NCBI GenBank assembly: GCA_009829735.1
Contig: CM020620.1
Coordinates: 15,287,186 to 15,351,185 of the forward strand
Source of the DNA: Pyropia yezoensis
Taxonomy: Eukaryota; Rhodophyta; Bangiophyceae; Bangiales; Bangiaceae
Direction: 5' to 3'
Length of the DNA: 64,000 bases
The position numbers and the translations under genes were made by a program. This document shows, one piece after another, positions 53,728 to 64,000 of the stretch. Every line of letters starts with the position of its first letter. Position 1 is the stretch's first letter. The notes below the pieces were generated by a model that was not told the origin of the DNA, did not search any database, and worked only from the letters and a program-made list of their open reading frames with translations.

Positions 53728-54845
53728 GAGGCTGCCCAAGGGCGGACGGCGATTGCCGTCCGGTCTCGGCGGCGGTCTGGTCCGACACGGACATATTGGG
53801 AATGCGAGGCGGGGGGGGGGTGTAGGGGGGAGTGGGGTGGTGTTGTCGAACGTGTCTCACACCCCGCCCATTTTTTTTTCTTCGCTTCTTTCGTTTTCTT
53901 CTTTTTGAGTCGCCCGCGTGCGGCGCCCCCTCTTCCTTTCTTATGTGGGGGGGATGGGGGGGCACCCGCGTGCCGATCGGCTGCCGCGTTACTCTTCGCA
54001 CATCTCTTCCCACCCCTTCCCCCCCCCCCCCCACCCTCGTGCTGCTCGCCTCTTTTTGTTTTCCATCGCTAAGTTTATGTCGCTTGTTGGCCTATGCCGC
54101 GCTCCTCCACCGCGCCGGCGCCCCCCTCGCGGGCGGCTCCGTGAGGCCCGGGCGCCGCCTTCCGCCCCCCCCCCCCCCCCCCTCTGCCCCTCTCTCCTCC
54201 TGAGGCGGCCAAATGTACGAATTCCGCACCGCCCTACCCCCACCCCCGCCCGCCCCATCCTCCACCGCAGGAAGCCGCGTGCGCCGGCCGGATCCAGACG
54301 CGGCTCCGCCCTGCCCCCCCCACCCCGTCCCGCCCGCCACACGGTCAAGAAAGAGGGCGGCGGCGCGCGCGCCCAAATGACCGAGCGCCGCCACCGCCGC
54401 CCGTCAACGCGACCTCACCCGGCGGCAAGGGGGGTGGCGACGCCGGCAGGGCGCGAACTGTTAAGGGAGCCTCTCTACACGCATCGCCGATGCGCCCACG
54501 CCCGCCGCTTGCCCGCCCGCCCGCCTGCCTTGCCCACCCGCTCGCCCACCCGGCCATGTCGCCATCAACCAGACCCCCTCCGCGGCGGTGGCGGTCCGCG
54601 TCTGCGGGAGCCCCCCAGCAGACGGCCGTCGCGCGGGCCAGAGCGGGCGCGCGCAGCGGGGAGCGCGGGTCGCCATCACGCGGTCGCGCTGGGCCGGCGG
54701 GCACTGCCGCGGGCACCCGCGTGCGCCGTCGGGGGGGCGTAGTACCCTGGGGAGCCCTGCCCACGTGCCCCGTCGCCCCTCTTCCCCCCCTCTCGGCCAT
54801 CCCTCCTGCCCACCCCCCCTCCCCGCTTCATCCTCCTCACCCCCC
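53728..54845. other. Intergenic, convergent gene ends; no gene
   Basis: The stops of the SAPS gene (+) and the DUF6816-like gene (-) face each other across about 1.1 kb. It has T-rich and C-rich homopolymer runs and a GC-rich centre. Open frames here are compositional. Confidence 0.5.
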
Positions 54846-56305
54846 TCACTTGAGGCGCAACGGGTTTGGCCGCGACAAGAACACCCGGTACTTAACGACG
54901 AGCAGCGGCAGCGGGTGCGCGTCGAGCGTCTCTGTCGGGTAGGTCGCCTCCATCTCCAGCGCGTCAATGACGTTGGGGACGGGCACCATCATGTCCTCCC
55001 CCCCCCCACCGCCGCCGCCATCCGCGTCGAGCGCCGACGACCGCCGCCGCTCGAGGGACACCTCCGACACGGCCCACTTGACCACCCGCCGCACCGCCTC
55101 GATGCGCACCGCGCGGCCCATGCCGCCGGCGCCAATGCCCAGGCCGGGCTCGTCGACCACCTCATCCAGCCGCGCAATGCGGGTGTACTCGCTGCTCACA
55201 AACGTGCCATACCCGCCGGGCTCGTCGACGTAGCTCCGCTTGGTCACCTTTTCCTCCCGCGTGCTCCCGCCCGCGGACGTGAGCGTCAGCGTGTTGGGGT
55301 TGTCTGCCGACCACGACGCGGACAGGCCGTCCCGGCCGGCGCCCGCCGCGCGCACCCGCCGGGCACGGCCGCCGGCGGCGGCCACGTCGGCGCCCGTGCC
55401 GCCAATGACGCGGCCCCCCGCTAGGCCCCGCCCCGGGCCGCCGTCCGCCACTGGCGCGTCGAGGCCCACCAGCGCCCGCTCCGCCGCCTCCCGCCCCACC
55501 GCATTGTACCCCCGGTCGGCAATGACGTGCCCCCGGTGGCGGATAAAACGGAATGGGTAGACGGTGGTCACCCCCAGCCGCCGCGCCGCCCGCTCCCGCG
55601 CGGCCACCAGCGCGGGGGGGGCCGGCCGGCCCGCCGCGGCGGCGGCCTCGACGGTGGGGGACTCTACGGAAAAGGGCTCCCGGCTCAGCTCCCAGTCGCC
55701 GACAAAAAAGTCGGGGTAGTAGACGTCGGGGGGGCCCGCGCCGGGCAGCGTCGACGCCGCGGAGGAGAGGGAGGAGCGGAGGGAGCCCGGGGAGGGCAGG
55801 GTGGGGGACGGCAGCGGCGCCGCCGACGCGAGCGGGGGGGGGGGGGGGAGGGGAGGTGCGCCGCCGCCGCCGCCGCCGCAGCGGCGGCCGTCAGCCGCAG
55901 CACCCGCCGGCGGGTGGCGGTGGCGGGGGGGGGGTGCGCGGCCGCCCCGCTGTCGCCGCCACCGCCGGCCCCCTCCCCCGCGTCGACGCTGCCGCTGCTG
56001 CTGCTGCCGCTGGCGGGCGTGGCACTGGCGGTGGGGGGGAGGCGGGCAGCCCCGCGGCGGGGCCCTGCAGCGGTGGCCACGCCGCCGCGGTGGTCGCCGC
56101 GGTGGTCGCCGCGGTGGTCGCCGCGGTGGCCACGGCGGCCGAGGGCGACCGTCACCCCCAGCGGCGGGCGGCGCAGGAGGGCGGCGGCGGTGGGGAGAGC
56201 AAACGCCGCGGAGGTGGCGGCGGCGGCGGCCGCGGCGGCGGCGGCGGTGGCCACGGCGGCAGTGGCGGTGGGGGCACCCGCTGGCGCGGCGGGCGGCGAC
56301 GCCAT
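54846..56305 (-). CDS. DUF6816-like plastid protein (frameshift in a homopolymer)
   Basis: Reading from the Met at 56305, the first 150 residues are Ala/Pro/Thr-rich with few acidic residues, as in algal plastid-targeting peptides. The frame shifts at a run of 15 G (55834-55848, C on the coding strand). After it, the other frame reads DVYYPDFFVGDWELSREPF, then VYPFRFIRHRGHVIADRGYN, then YGTFVSSEYTRI and ends VKYRVFLSRPNPLRLK. The block YPDFF-GDWE followed by RFI..RG.VIADR.+N resembles, from memory, DUF6816 proteins of cyanobacteria and plastids, whose function is unknown. No ATG lies in the downstream frame before the conserved block, so the two frames must be joined by a 1-base homopolymer error, a real frameshift or a small intron. 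The gene is in the same orientation as the oxygenase gene 2.7 kb upstream. Confidence 0.6.
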
Positions 56306-56328
56306 CACCGCCCAGACAGGACGGAGAG

Positions 56329-56331
<3 letters not shown>

Positions 56332-56366
<35 letters not shown>
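56332..56366. repeat. Run of 35 G
   Basis: 35 consecutive G on the plus strand, 27 bp upstream of the start codon of the DUF6816-like gene (poly-C on its coding strand). Assembly length is unreliable for such runs. Confidence 0.9.
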
Positions 56367-56367
<1 letters not shown>

Positions 56368-58980
56368 GGTGGGAGTGTGGTTCGCCTCGGCGACCGGCGC
56401 GTCGGCTACAGGCCAGGCCGTCCAAGTAGGAAGGCCGTAGCGGGTGATGCACGACACGGGGTGTAGGTAGGTGGGGGTGCGGGAGGGTGGCCACGACTCG
56501 CTGCGGAGGGGCGGGCGGCGGCGAGAACACCCAAGAGGTGCGGGGTTGATATCGGCGGGCAGCGCGACGCCGCGGGCTTCCACCGACAGCCGAGATCGTA
56601 TGTGTAGGCTCTGGTTGCCACCACCAAACCGTTGCTTCCATCGTGCCACGTTGCCTGGTGTGCAGGGGGGAACCACGGGGAACGCCGACCCATCTGGATC
56701 ACCATCGGCCGAATGTTGGGATGCGGGCCGGCCAACCGTGGCGCCCGCCCGCGGATCCGCTCTTCCCCCCACTGGCACTCCCTACGGAAGCGTCAGAAAG
56801 TGCAGCCTTGGTCATCAGTGGTCGTCGTTCGCTTTCTTTCTCTGTGCAATGGTATACGTCTTGCATGACACCCCAACTGTGACAGCCGAAGGCGGACAAG
56901 ACTGCCATACGGATGACCTTGGAAGATGTCGAAAGGCGTTTTTTTCGCTTTCGAGTGGATGTCGTGTCGCCCCCTTCTTAGTTTGGCCGGCAGGAGCGCC
57001 TCGAGGTGATGAGCTCGACAAATGCGAGTGTGGCCAAAACTCTCCAGGCAGCGAAAGACAACAGGTGCGGCGCTTCTCGATGCCCAATTTTGCCTCTAGA
57101 GCATGCACACACATCCTGTACCCTTGCCATGCGGTCAGCCTGGCTTCCCGCGTCTTCCTACGCTTCAGGTGTCCGCCCAGACTGCTGCGCTTGAGGTAAC
57201 GCTAGGTGGCCATACATGGACCACCTTTCAGCTTCTACGCAGAAGTGAGGCATGGATACACGCGTGTAGGGACTCAGGGACGTCTCCTCTTCCCATAGAG
57301 ACAAAAAAAACTGGCTTCTGCCACCTCTGGGCGCGCCCTGGGGGGGAAGAAAGAACGAACATGTGCGTATCTTGTACGCCTCAAATTCCAGGTGATCGTA
57401 AACTTTTGTCCCCCCCCCTGTACAGTATGTATTACTACAGCAGGTGCCGTGCAGTACCATGAATACCGCCGCCGCCTCCTCTGCGGCGGAAATGGGCAGG
57501 GGGGGGGCGGGTGCCGTCGTCGCCCGTGCCACGCGGCGGCGGCCGGCGGCGGCGGCCGGGGGGCGCCGCGCCGACGCGGGGCGCTCGCTTGGCGGGCATC
57601 CGCCCGTCGACGAGCGGTGGCCGCCCACGCAGGGGAACAGCCGCCGCCGTTGGCCGCCACCCCTGCCGACCCTGTGGCCGCCTCCGCCGCTGCCGCCGCC
57701 GCCACCGCCGCCACCGCCGCTGCCGCCGCGGCGACCGCCGCTGCCGCCGGCCTAACCCCACTCGCTTGATCGCTGCTGCCGGCACTGCCGCTGCCACCGC
57801 CGCACCGCGGCACGGTCTCAACCTGCACAGCCCTTCACGCGCGCTCCCAGGGCCGTGAGCGTCAACCACATCAATACGAAAGCCTCCGTCCAGTGGCCGG
57901 TCACCGATGGCCGGGGCGGGCCGGCAGCAGCGGCGGCGGCGGCGACAGCAGCAGCAGCACAGCCTCTGCTATGGTCGCCATCCCCGCCGCGATGGCCATG
58001 GTGCGGTGGACGCAAGCGGGGCTCCCGCCACCCGCGACAGCGCGCGACACTCTAAAGAAGGACGCTCCTGTTGGCGCGCTCCTCCATTTAGTGGACTGGG
58101 AGGAGATTGTGTGCTAATGGCAGGGCTCACGGCCGCCTTGTGCCGAGCCAGCTGGTCTCCAGGTCCACCTGGGCTCACGTCGACACCCAACGCGGTGACA
58201 CGGTGCGCCTTGCCCCCAGCTTGACCCCCCCTCTGCCCCTCTGCCCGCTGCCTTTTCTTTGTGTACGTTTGGAGTTTTCTTTGCATCGCCGCCCCCATAC
58301 CCGCCGCCCCTCCCCCCTCGCCCGATCCGCGCACCGCGGCCGCCCGCGGGCGGCTCGCGGTGGTGGTGGCGGCCGTGCTTGCGGCGGCAGCGGCGGCAGC
58401 GGCGGCAGCGGCGGCAGCGGCGGTGACGGCGATGCCAGCTGGTACACAGGTACGCGACCAGGCCTACCGTGGACACGACCAGTCCAGGGCGACCCTGTGG
58501 GGTCAGAACGGACGCATTTTATTGGTTGAAAACCCACAGCAACACTCGGAGACAGAGAGATCAGAGAGACTTTAGAGAGAGAGACAGATGGACAGACGCA
58601 CCAGGCATCAGCCTGGCTATGTAGGAGACAACAGTCGCGCCACTGTCGCACGTTCCTTCATAGGGTAGCAAACCCAGACGTCCGCCACAGGCCAAATAGA
58701 CTGGTCGTGTGGATGGGGGGGGGTTCAACCGGCGGGTGGGTGGGACTGGCCGGCCGTGGCTTCCCGCAATCGGCTGCTCTCGGCTTCGGGCGCCGTGAAG
58801 CAGGCCACGGCCACGATCCACCCTTTTATCGCATCCTCATCCACCGTCTCCTCCCCCCACTTCGAGGCCTGGTTTTCTCGCTCCCGCACCCAAGCTCCTA
58901 CGGCTCCCTCCCCTTCGCGAGCCAACCCCCCCCGCCCCCCCCCCCCCTTCTCCCGTCCCTGCGCTCCCTGTGCTTCTCCG
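56367..58980. other. Intergenic; no gene
   Basis: A milder-GC stretch (56600-57440) and a GC-rich stretch (57460-58450) have several open frames of 100-240 codons on both strands, without motifs. A 9-bp GGCGGCAGC microsatellite with four to five copies lies at about 58383-58425. Confidence 0.45.
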
Positions 58981-60789
58981 TTACAGCAGCGACGGCGCCG
59001 GCTGCACAAGCAGCACGTACGTGTGGTACCAGGTGGCAAACTCGCCCGGCGAGTTGCCACACGGCTCGTACGTGTACCGATCGGCCTGGCGAGAGGCGCC
59101 ATAGGAGATCAGCCGGCGGCTCCGCGGCCGCTGCGCATAGTGCCCAAAGTGGCTGGCCTCCTGCGCGTAGTGGTGGTCCTCCATCGCCACGGGAGTCGGC
59201 AGCGCCGCCGCCCCCTGGCCGGGGGCGGGCAGCCAGTCCGACTCGACCGTGATGGTGCGCTCCGTTTCTTCGGTGCCCTGGTCCGACAGCTCGACGGTGG
59301 AGACGGTCGCGCGGGCAACGTACAGGAGGTAGGGCCGCGGGACGGGCGCGTCCGCGGCTGCCCCCTTGGCAGCCTTGGGGGCCTTGTCGTCGGCAGCCTT
59401 TGCAGGCGCCCCCTTGCCAGCCGTGCCCGCCGACGCGGCGGGGAGGCGGGTGCGGAGGAGGGCGCCAATCAAAGCCGCGTCTGCACCCTTAAAGGCGTCC
59501 CAGCTCAGGCCCCGCTCGGTGTACTTGTGCTCCAGAATGTAGACCATCTTGTCCGGCACGTCCTCCTCGGGCTCTTTGTACGAACTGTAGTACCAGTCTC
59601 GCTCCTTCTCGGGCTGCTCCTTCTTGGGTGGCCCCTCGCGAAGGCTCTTGGCCCAGCGAGGGGCCAATGCCTCGAGCGCCTCCACGGTCGGGTCCAGATT
59701 GGGCACCGCCGGCGTCAACACGTCCGTCTTGCGCTTCTTCCTCTTCCCCTCGGCTGCGTCCTCGTCCTCCTCAATGATCAGGTTGTACACCAGGGAGATG
59801 CGGTAGCCGTTCGTCACGGGATGCACCTCGTGCTTGCAGTCCCCATAGTAGGCCGCCCAGGTGGGCGCCGCGAGCGACGCCGGCGACCCCGCGACGTCCG
59901 CCTTTGGGAAGCGCATCTCCTCTCCCGCGTGGCGCACCACCAGCGCCCCCCCGCTGTGCTCACACGGCAGCGTCAGGACGAGCGTGCCAAACATGCCCGG
60001 CGCCTTTTCCGTGTCCGTGTGCTCTGCAAAGTGGCCGCCCGTCTCGTAGAGCAGCAGGTTGTGCAGCTCTGCACGGACCGGACCGGTCACGCCCAGGCCC
60101 TCGCGCACCTCCCCCCCCACCAGCGTCGCCAGCGCCGCCTCCCACGCGGGGCCGTTGGCAAAGGTCAGCCCCCCCAGGAGGATCCGCCACGAGTCGCGGA
60201 CGCCCGCGTCCACGACCGACGCGTCGCCAAGGCCAAACGGCGCCCGCTCCGCCGCCGCCACGGCGGCGCGCACCCACGACGCCGGGGCGGGCCACGAGAG
60301 GGGCTCGTCCACCCCGTCCACCCGCAGCAGCGGGTTGGGCAGCCCCGCAGCCACCCCGCCGGCCGCGTAGCGGCCCGGCGCGGTGAGCGTGCGGAGCACG
60401 GCGTTCATCTCATACGAGGCGTTGCGGAAGGGCTCGGCCTCCTCTGCCGCCACTGCCGTGCCGGCCGCCCCGCCGGTGCCGGCCGCCGCCATGGCCGGCG
60501 TGCGGGCAGAGGCGCCGTGCACTGCCGACGCGCCGCGCCCAGCCAGGCGGGCGCAACGCAGGGGCCCCTGCTTGGGGTCCCCCGTCAGCCAGCCGGTGGA
60601 CCGCAGCCGCCAGCCGCCGACAACGGCCGCCGCCGCCGCGGGGGATGGCCGCCGCCCGACCGCGCCGCCGCCGCCGCCACCACCACCACCCAGGCCGCCC
60701 CGCCCCACAGCCCGTCGCTGCACCGCCCCGGACAGGCCGCCGCCGCTGACCGACGCCACAAACGCGGGCGTGGCAGTCGGTGACCCCAT
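58981..60789 (-). CDS. 2-oxoglutarate/Fe(II)-dependent oxygenase (prolyl-4-hydroxylase-like)
   Basis: The 602-aa product starts at the Met at 60789. The frame is open to 60975, but the first 60 codons are Pro/His-rich leader. The amino end MGSPTATPAFVASVSG followed by basic, Gly/Ala-rich sequence could be a plastid transit peptide. The oxygenase core lies at about 235-345: HFAEHTD gives the iron ligands His257 and Asp259, DCKHEV gives His320, and GYRISLVYNL gives Arg330 for the 2-oxoglutarate carboxylate. All key residues are present. After the core come a Lys-rich insert and a second globular part ending in YVLLVQPAPSLL. The enzyme should couple decarboxylation of 2-oxoglutarate to hydroxylation of an unknown substrate. 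Similar stand-alone proteins exist in fungi and algae. No intron is needed. Confidence 0.85.
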   Translation of the reverse strand: MGSPTATPAFVASVSGGGLSGAVQRRAVGRGGLGGGGGGGGGAVGRRPSPAAAAAVVGGWRLRSTGWLTGDPKQGPLRCARLAGRGASAVHGASARTPAMAAAGTGGAAGTAVAAEEAEPFRNASYEMNAVLRTLTAPGRYAAGGVAAGLPNPLLRVDGVDEPLSWPAPASWVRAAVAAAERAPFGLGDASVVDAGVRDSWRILLGGLTFANGPAWEAALATLVGGEVREGLGVTGPVRAELHNLLLYETGGHFAEHTDTEKAPGMFGTLVLTLPCEHSGGALVVRHAGEEMRFPKADVAGSPASLAAPTWAAYYGDCKHEVHPVTNGYRISLVYNLIIEEDEDAAEGKRKKRKTDVLTPAVPNLDPTVEALEALAPRWAKSLREGPPKKEQPEKERDWYYSSYKEPEEDVPDKMVYILEHKYTERGLSWDAFKGADAALIGALLRTRLPAASAGTAGKGAPAKAADDKAPKAAKGAAADAPVPRPYLLYVARATVSTVELSDQGTEETERTITVESDWLPAPGQGAAALPTPVAMEDHHYAQEASHFGHYAQRPRSRRLISYGASRQADRYTYEPCGNSPGEFATWYHTYVLLVQPAPSLL

Positions 60790-61865
60790 TGCCGTTCGAC
60801 GGTCACGGCACATGGATTTGTACTGTTGGGGGGGGGCGTGCAGGGGGCGTGCAGGGGGCGGTTGGTGGGGGGGTGGGGGGATCCGTGCGCCTCTGTCGCT
60901 GTCGGCGGGGGGGGGGTGATGGGCGCGGGACCGGTGGCGGTCGGTGTATTTGTGCGCCCCCGCGGGGCCGCCCACTTGGCGGATCGACTCGGCCGTGCCG
61001 CGGTGTGGTGGCCCACAGGGACACGTGAACGACGTCCCGTGACGGCGTCCTAGCTAGCCCCCCCCTTCCCCCCCACCCCCCCCCCTTGCTACACCCACCG
61101 CCGTCCCATCGGCTGGTGATCATTGGTGCCACCTGCCATCCTCCAGATGGCGCACCGCCCACGCCCATGGCGCAAGCGCCGCTGGGTGGCCCCTGATGGT
61201 CCCTTTGTGTGACTGCGAAGCGCCCCCACCCACCCCCCCGGGGTCAGGAGGATGTGTGCACGTGGCCACAGTGGCGTGGGGGGCGAGGAGGGGGGGGGGG
61301 GGGGGGGGGCCAATGGCGGGAAAGTTTTGAAGGGGGGGTGGGAGGGGCGGGGGGGGGGGTTGGGGATGTAAAGATCCACCGTCACCGTGACGTGTCCGAC
61401 GGCAGCGGCGGCGCTGGCACTGCGCAGTGGCCCACCGAGGCCACGTCGCTCGGCAGCCAGCGTCGGCCACCGCGTCCACGCCGCCCACGCCATCCCATCA
61501 TGGATGATCCGGGCACTGTCCTGAAGCGGGTGGACCATCATCGCCCCCGGCCAAGGGGATGGACGGGATTTGCCACGACCCTCTCGGCGAGCGGCCAGCC
61601 CGTACGCCAACCGCAGTGGCCTCCGCTCCAAGGCCCACGGTGCGTGGATAAGAGAAAGAAAATTACACCCCGTCGACGCCCCGCCGCCTTGCATGAGCTG
61701 TGTAGAGGGGGGCGTGACCAACGGTTTTCTGCCGGCGGAGGCACCCCCGCCCCCCGAAGGAGCCGCCGCGGGGGGGGCCCGTTCGTGCCTTTGGACGTAC
61801 AGAGACCCCCCCCCATCATGACTGCCCAAACATGTGGCCCTGCAGGGGTGACGCGTGAAGATTGA

Positions 61866-61899
61866 ACGTATGTACTGTACATACGTATTGTACAGTACA
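61866..61899. repeat. Two adjacent short palindromes
   Basis: CGTATGTAC T GTACATACG is followed almost directly by TTGTAC A GTACAA. Both are perfect dyads with a one-base centre and share the GTAC core. Confidence 0.85.
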
Positions 61900-62025
61900 A
61901 GAGGGGGGTCGAAAAATGATGGTACATTGAATTGGATTTCTTATTTCCTGTAGTTGATACTTGATCGCACCCAAATCGTTCCTTCCGAGCCTGAGCGCAC
62001 GCGCGCCCCATCTATTGTGCGTCCC

Positions 62026-62122
62026 GTAAAAAGTGGACGTGCACGGGTCGTGCAGTGTGGGTTTGATTGGTCCAGTGGCCGATATTTGACATGATCACGA
62101 CACGAGCACGTCCACTTTTTAC
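62026..62122. mobile_element. 97-bp inverted-repeat (MITE-like) element
   Basis: GTAAAAAGTGGACGTGC at 62026-62042 is the exact reverse complement of 62106-62122. The 63 bp between are unique and non-coding. No clear target-site duplication borders it. It could be a very small non-autonomous transposon or a strong hairpin. Confidence 0.65.
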
Positions 62123-62752
62123 TAAATTCGTGCCGTAGCAGCACCGAAAGTAACGCCCTCCAACAGCGCATCGGGCGCGGTGCCCACCCTACCGTGCGCC
62201 CCTGCACTTAGTTCGTTTTTTGCGTACCCTCTGTGGCCGTGCCGTCGGGCGACATTGATATGCCCTGCGTACGACCATCATATGAAGCACTGCGCTGCAG
62301 CCGTTTGCGCACCCATCGACCCACCGACGCTTCCCAGCCGTCCGCAAACCTGCTGGGGACCCGTCTTCTGGGTCGACGAGCACGTCGAGACAGGCTTTTC
62401 CTGAACCTCCCTTGAAGCACCACCGTGCTGCCACCCCCCACCCCCCCTGCCGCGGGAGCGCAGACCCGCCGGCGCAGACAGGAGGGGGGCGCGGCGTCGC
62501 CGCCGCTGGTGGTGGGTGGACCAGCAACCCCGCGCCCCCCCCCGCCCCCGTGCGCGCCTGCAAGCGCTCCCGCGGACGAGGACTCCTGCACGACCGCCCC
62601 TTTCCTGTCTCTGTGTGTGTCTGGATGCCAGCCAACGCGGGTAAAGGGAGCAATTCAGATGCGTGTTTTAGTATTTTTACGTCTGCAGAATCCTCTGGTC
62701 AGACCACTCTCCGAGCTGTCTGCCGCCCATCGCCGGGACGCCACGACATCCG

Positions 62753-63402
62753 CGCAGCACTGCTTATCCCCTGTCAAGATACAAGCCCGATTTTGGCCAG
62801 ATCTCTTGCTTCGTTGTGCAAATTCTTGCCCTGCTCGAGCACGAAAATGAACGGCTCGAGCAGAACTTTGCTTTTCTGATCGAGGGGATGGGCTGAGGCC
62901 AAAGAATCTCCCCAAGGATGACCGACACGACGGCCGCTGTCGGTGTTCTGTCAACCAATGACGACGGCGGTGGCGCTGCTGTTTGCTGGTCGGAGCGTTC
63001 CATTGGTCAGAATTCACGTTGTAGATGTTGAGCAAGGCGGAGAGATTTTTCCGTGCAGACCCTCGAAAGCTGTCGTCGCGCAGGTTTTTGCTTAGCCAGT
63101 GCGAGAGATTGCGCGGTTTTTAAACGCGTTTGTATAAACATTGCTCCCAAGCGTAGCGATGGTCGGTCGCTTCTTTGCGCTTCACGAGAGTGCTCTCCAG
63201 CCCCGTGCGCTTCCGGTCATACCTAGGGAGGTGGCGACTACCGATCGCCCGAGCTGTCATAGGCAGAAAGCAAGAAGCGGGGGTAAAAGCGGTGTCTATG
63301 ATGCCTTGAGGGGGGGTCGATGCAGGTTTTATGCAGGTTTTTGCTCGAGAATTTCCCAAAAAAGCAAGAAATTTTTGACAGGCGATAAGCAGTGCTGCGC
63401 CG
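62753..63402. mobile_element. About 650-bp element with inverted ends
   Basis: CGCAGCACTGCTTATC(C/G)CCTGTCAA at 62753 recurs inverted, ending near 63400, with one mismatch in 23. Homology continues inward at lower level (TTGCTT..., AAATTCT, CTCGAGCA). The interior is AT-richer than the surroundings and has no coding frame. This fits a non-autonomous DNA transposon. Confidence 0.6.
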
Positions 63403-64000
63403 GTGAGCTGCTTTCGTACACGGGAGAGGGCTCATGAAAATACATCGCAGGGAGACACGCCCGAGGTCATCCGAACTTGCTGGCATCAAGACTTACACAG
63501 AGACAGGAGAGAATTTGTGGTCCGTATTCGTGCTGACCATGGGTTTTCCCGATCAGGAAATTTTGTCGGCACGAAAATAGGAGAGGTCAGGCTCTACCAC
63601 TGTCTGCCTGGACGCAGTGTGGCCGACGGGCGCCTACGGCCGCCAGGTGCGCTACATCCGGCGCACCATGGCCAAAAAAGCATCACCAGGGCCCACTTTT
63701 GGTGCGCTGCGTGCGGTACACGGGCGGGGGCGTGAGGACACCAGCGGGGCCCTCAGCTTCCAGAAACAAGCTTATAACCACCGCTTTTTTCCAGCCTGGG
63801 TGACGGCTATCATGCTGACGCCTCTGCTTCCCCACTCCCTGCTACACACGGGGCCACCACTGCGTCGCACTCCATGGCCAACGCCGCCACCCCCCCCCAC
63901 GCCACCAACCCGGCCGCCACCGCCGCCGACGCCGCCACCCCCCCCCCTGCCCCCACCACCGCCACCGCCACCGCTACCGCCGCCACCAGCAGCCACCCCC

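Larger units (their letters stand above)
60790..64000. other. Right end of window; no gene, several small repeats
   Basis: The 60.8-61.9 kb part is GC-rich with G runs up to about 21. From 61.9 to 63.8 kb the sequence is close to balanced in composition and carries palindromes and inverted repeats described separately. From about 63860 it becomes CCG-rich again, similar in texture to the arms of the inverted-repeat element. No frame has a recognisable domain. Confidence 0.5.

Noticed and set aside
56471-57199. 242-codon plus-strand frame upstream of the DUF6816-like gene
   Set aside because: No recognisable domain; overlapping frames on both strands; composition like intergenic DNA. Not strong enough to call.

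Overview
The window is nuclear DNA of a GC-rich, intron-poor eukaryote. The evidence is GT-AG introns in several genes, eukaryotic RPL10A, deoxyhypusine synthase, BET and SAPS proteins, LTR retrotransposons and a KDZ-type DNA transposon. A plastid-type protein (DUF6816-like, Ala-rich N-terminus) suggests a photosynthetic organism. Mostly single-exon genes, very high GC and many simple GGC/CCG tracts fit a bangiophyte red alga (Porphyra/Pyropia-like). That placement is inference and no marker here proves it.

Layout. (1) About 1-20.5 kb is a nest of mobile elements. A Pif1/RecD-like helicase gene lies on the minus strand (1763-4615). Next to it is a minus-strand KDZ/Zisupton-type transposase gene. 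Its SWIM/Cys-rich amino half (18005-19650) and its KDZ-Ulp1 carboxy half (7359-10009) are separated by about 8 kb of LTR-retrotransposon DNA. That insert holds a 363-bp LTR with primer-binding site and gag (10010-12943), a 705-aa ORF of unknown family, a minus-strand Ty3/gypsy integrase with chromodomain (broken), and a second LTR with the same primer-binding site and the start of another gag that runs into an assembly gap (17739-18004). A 162-bp tandem array follows. (2) About 20.8-33.7 kb is one composite structure. Two inverted arms, nearly identical over about 2.1 kb (22076-24.17k and 30.43k-32519) and homologous over about 2.8 kb, enclose a core of about 5 kb with a Tc1/IS630-type DDE transposase (28475-29584) and two minus-strand ORFs, one Cys-rich. 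Each arm has nested repeats (353 bp inside 1092 bp). (3) About 34-61 kb is a normal genic stretch: RPL10A (+), deoxyhypusine synthase (-, one intron), a giant BET-like protein with four bromodomains and a NET domain (+), a SAPS/PP6-regulatory-subunit homologue (+, at least one intron), a DUF6816-like plastid protein (-, homopolymer frameshift) and a 2-oxoglutarate/Fe(II) oxygenase (-). (4) About 61-64 kb holds no gene I can support, but has palindromes and two small inverted-repeat elements.

The cellular genes do not form one pathway. They cover translation (RPL10A; DHS for eIF5A hypusination), chromatin reading (BET) and phosphatase regulation (SAPS). The least ordinary items are the four-bromodomain BET protein and the nested inverted-repeat element.
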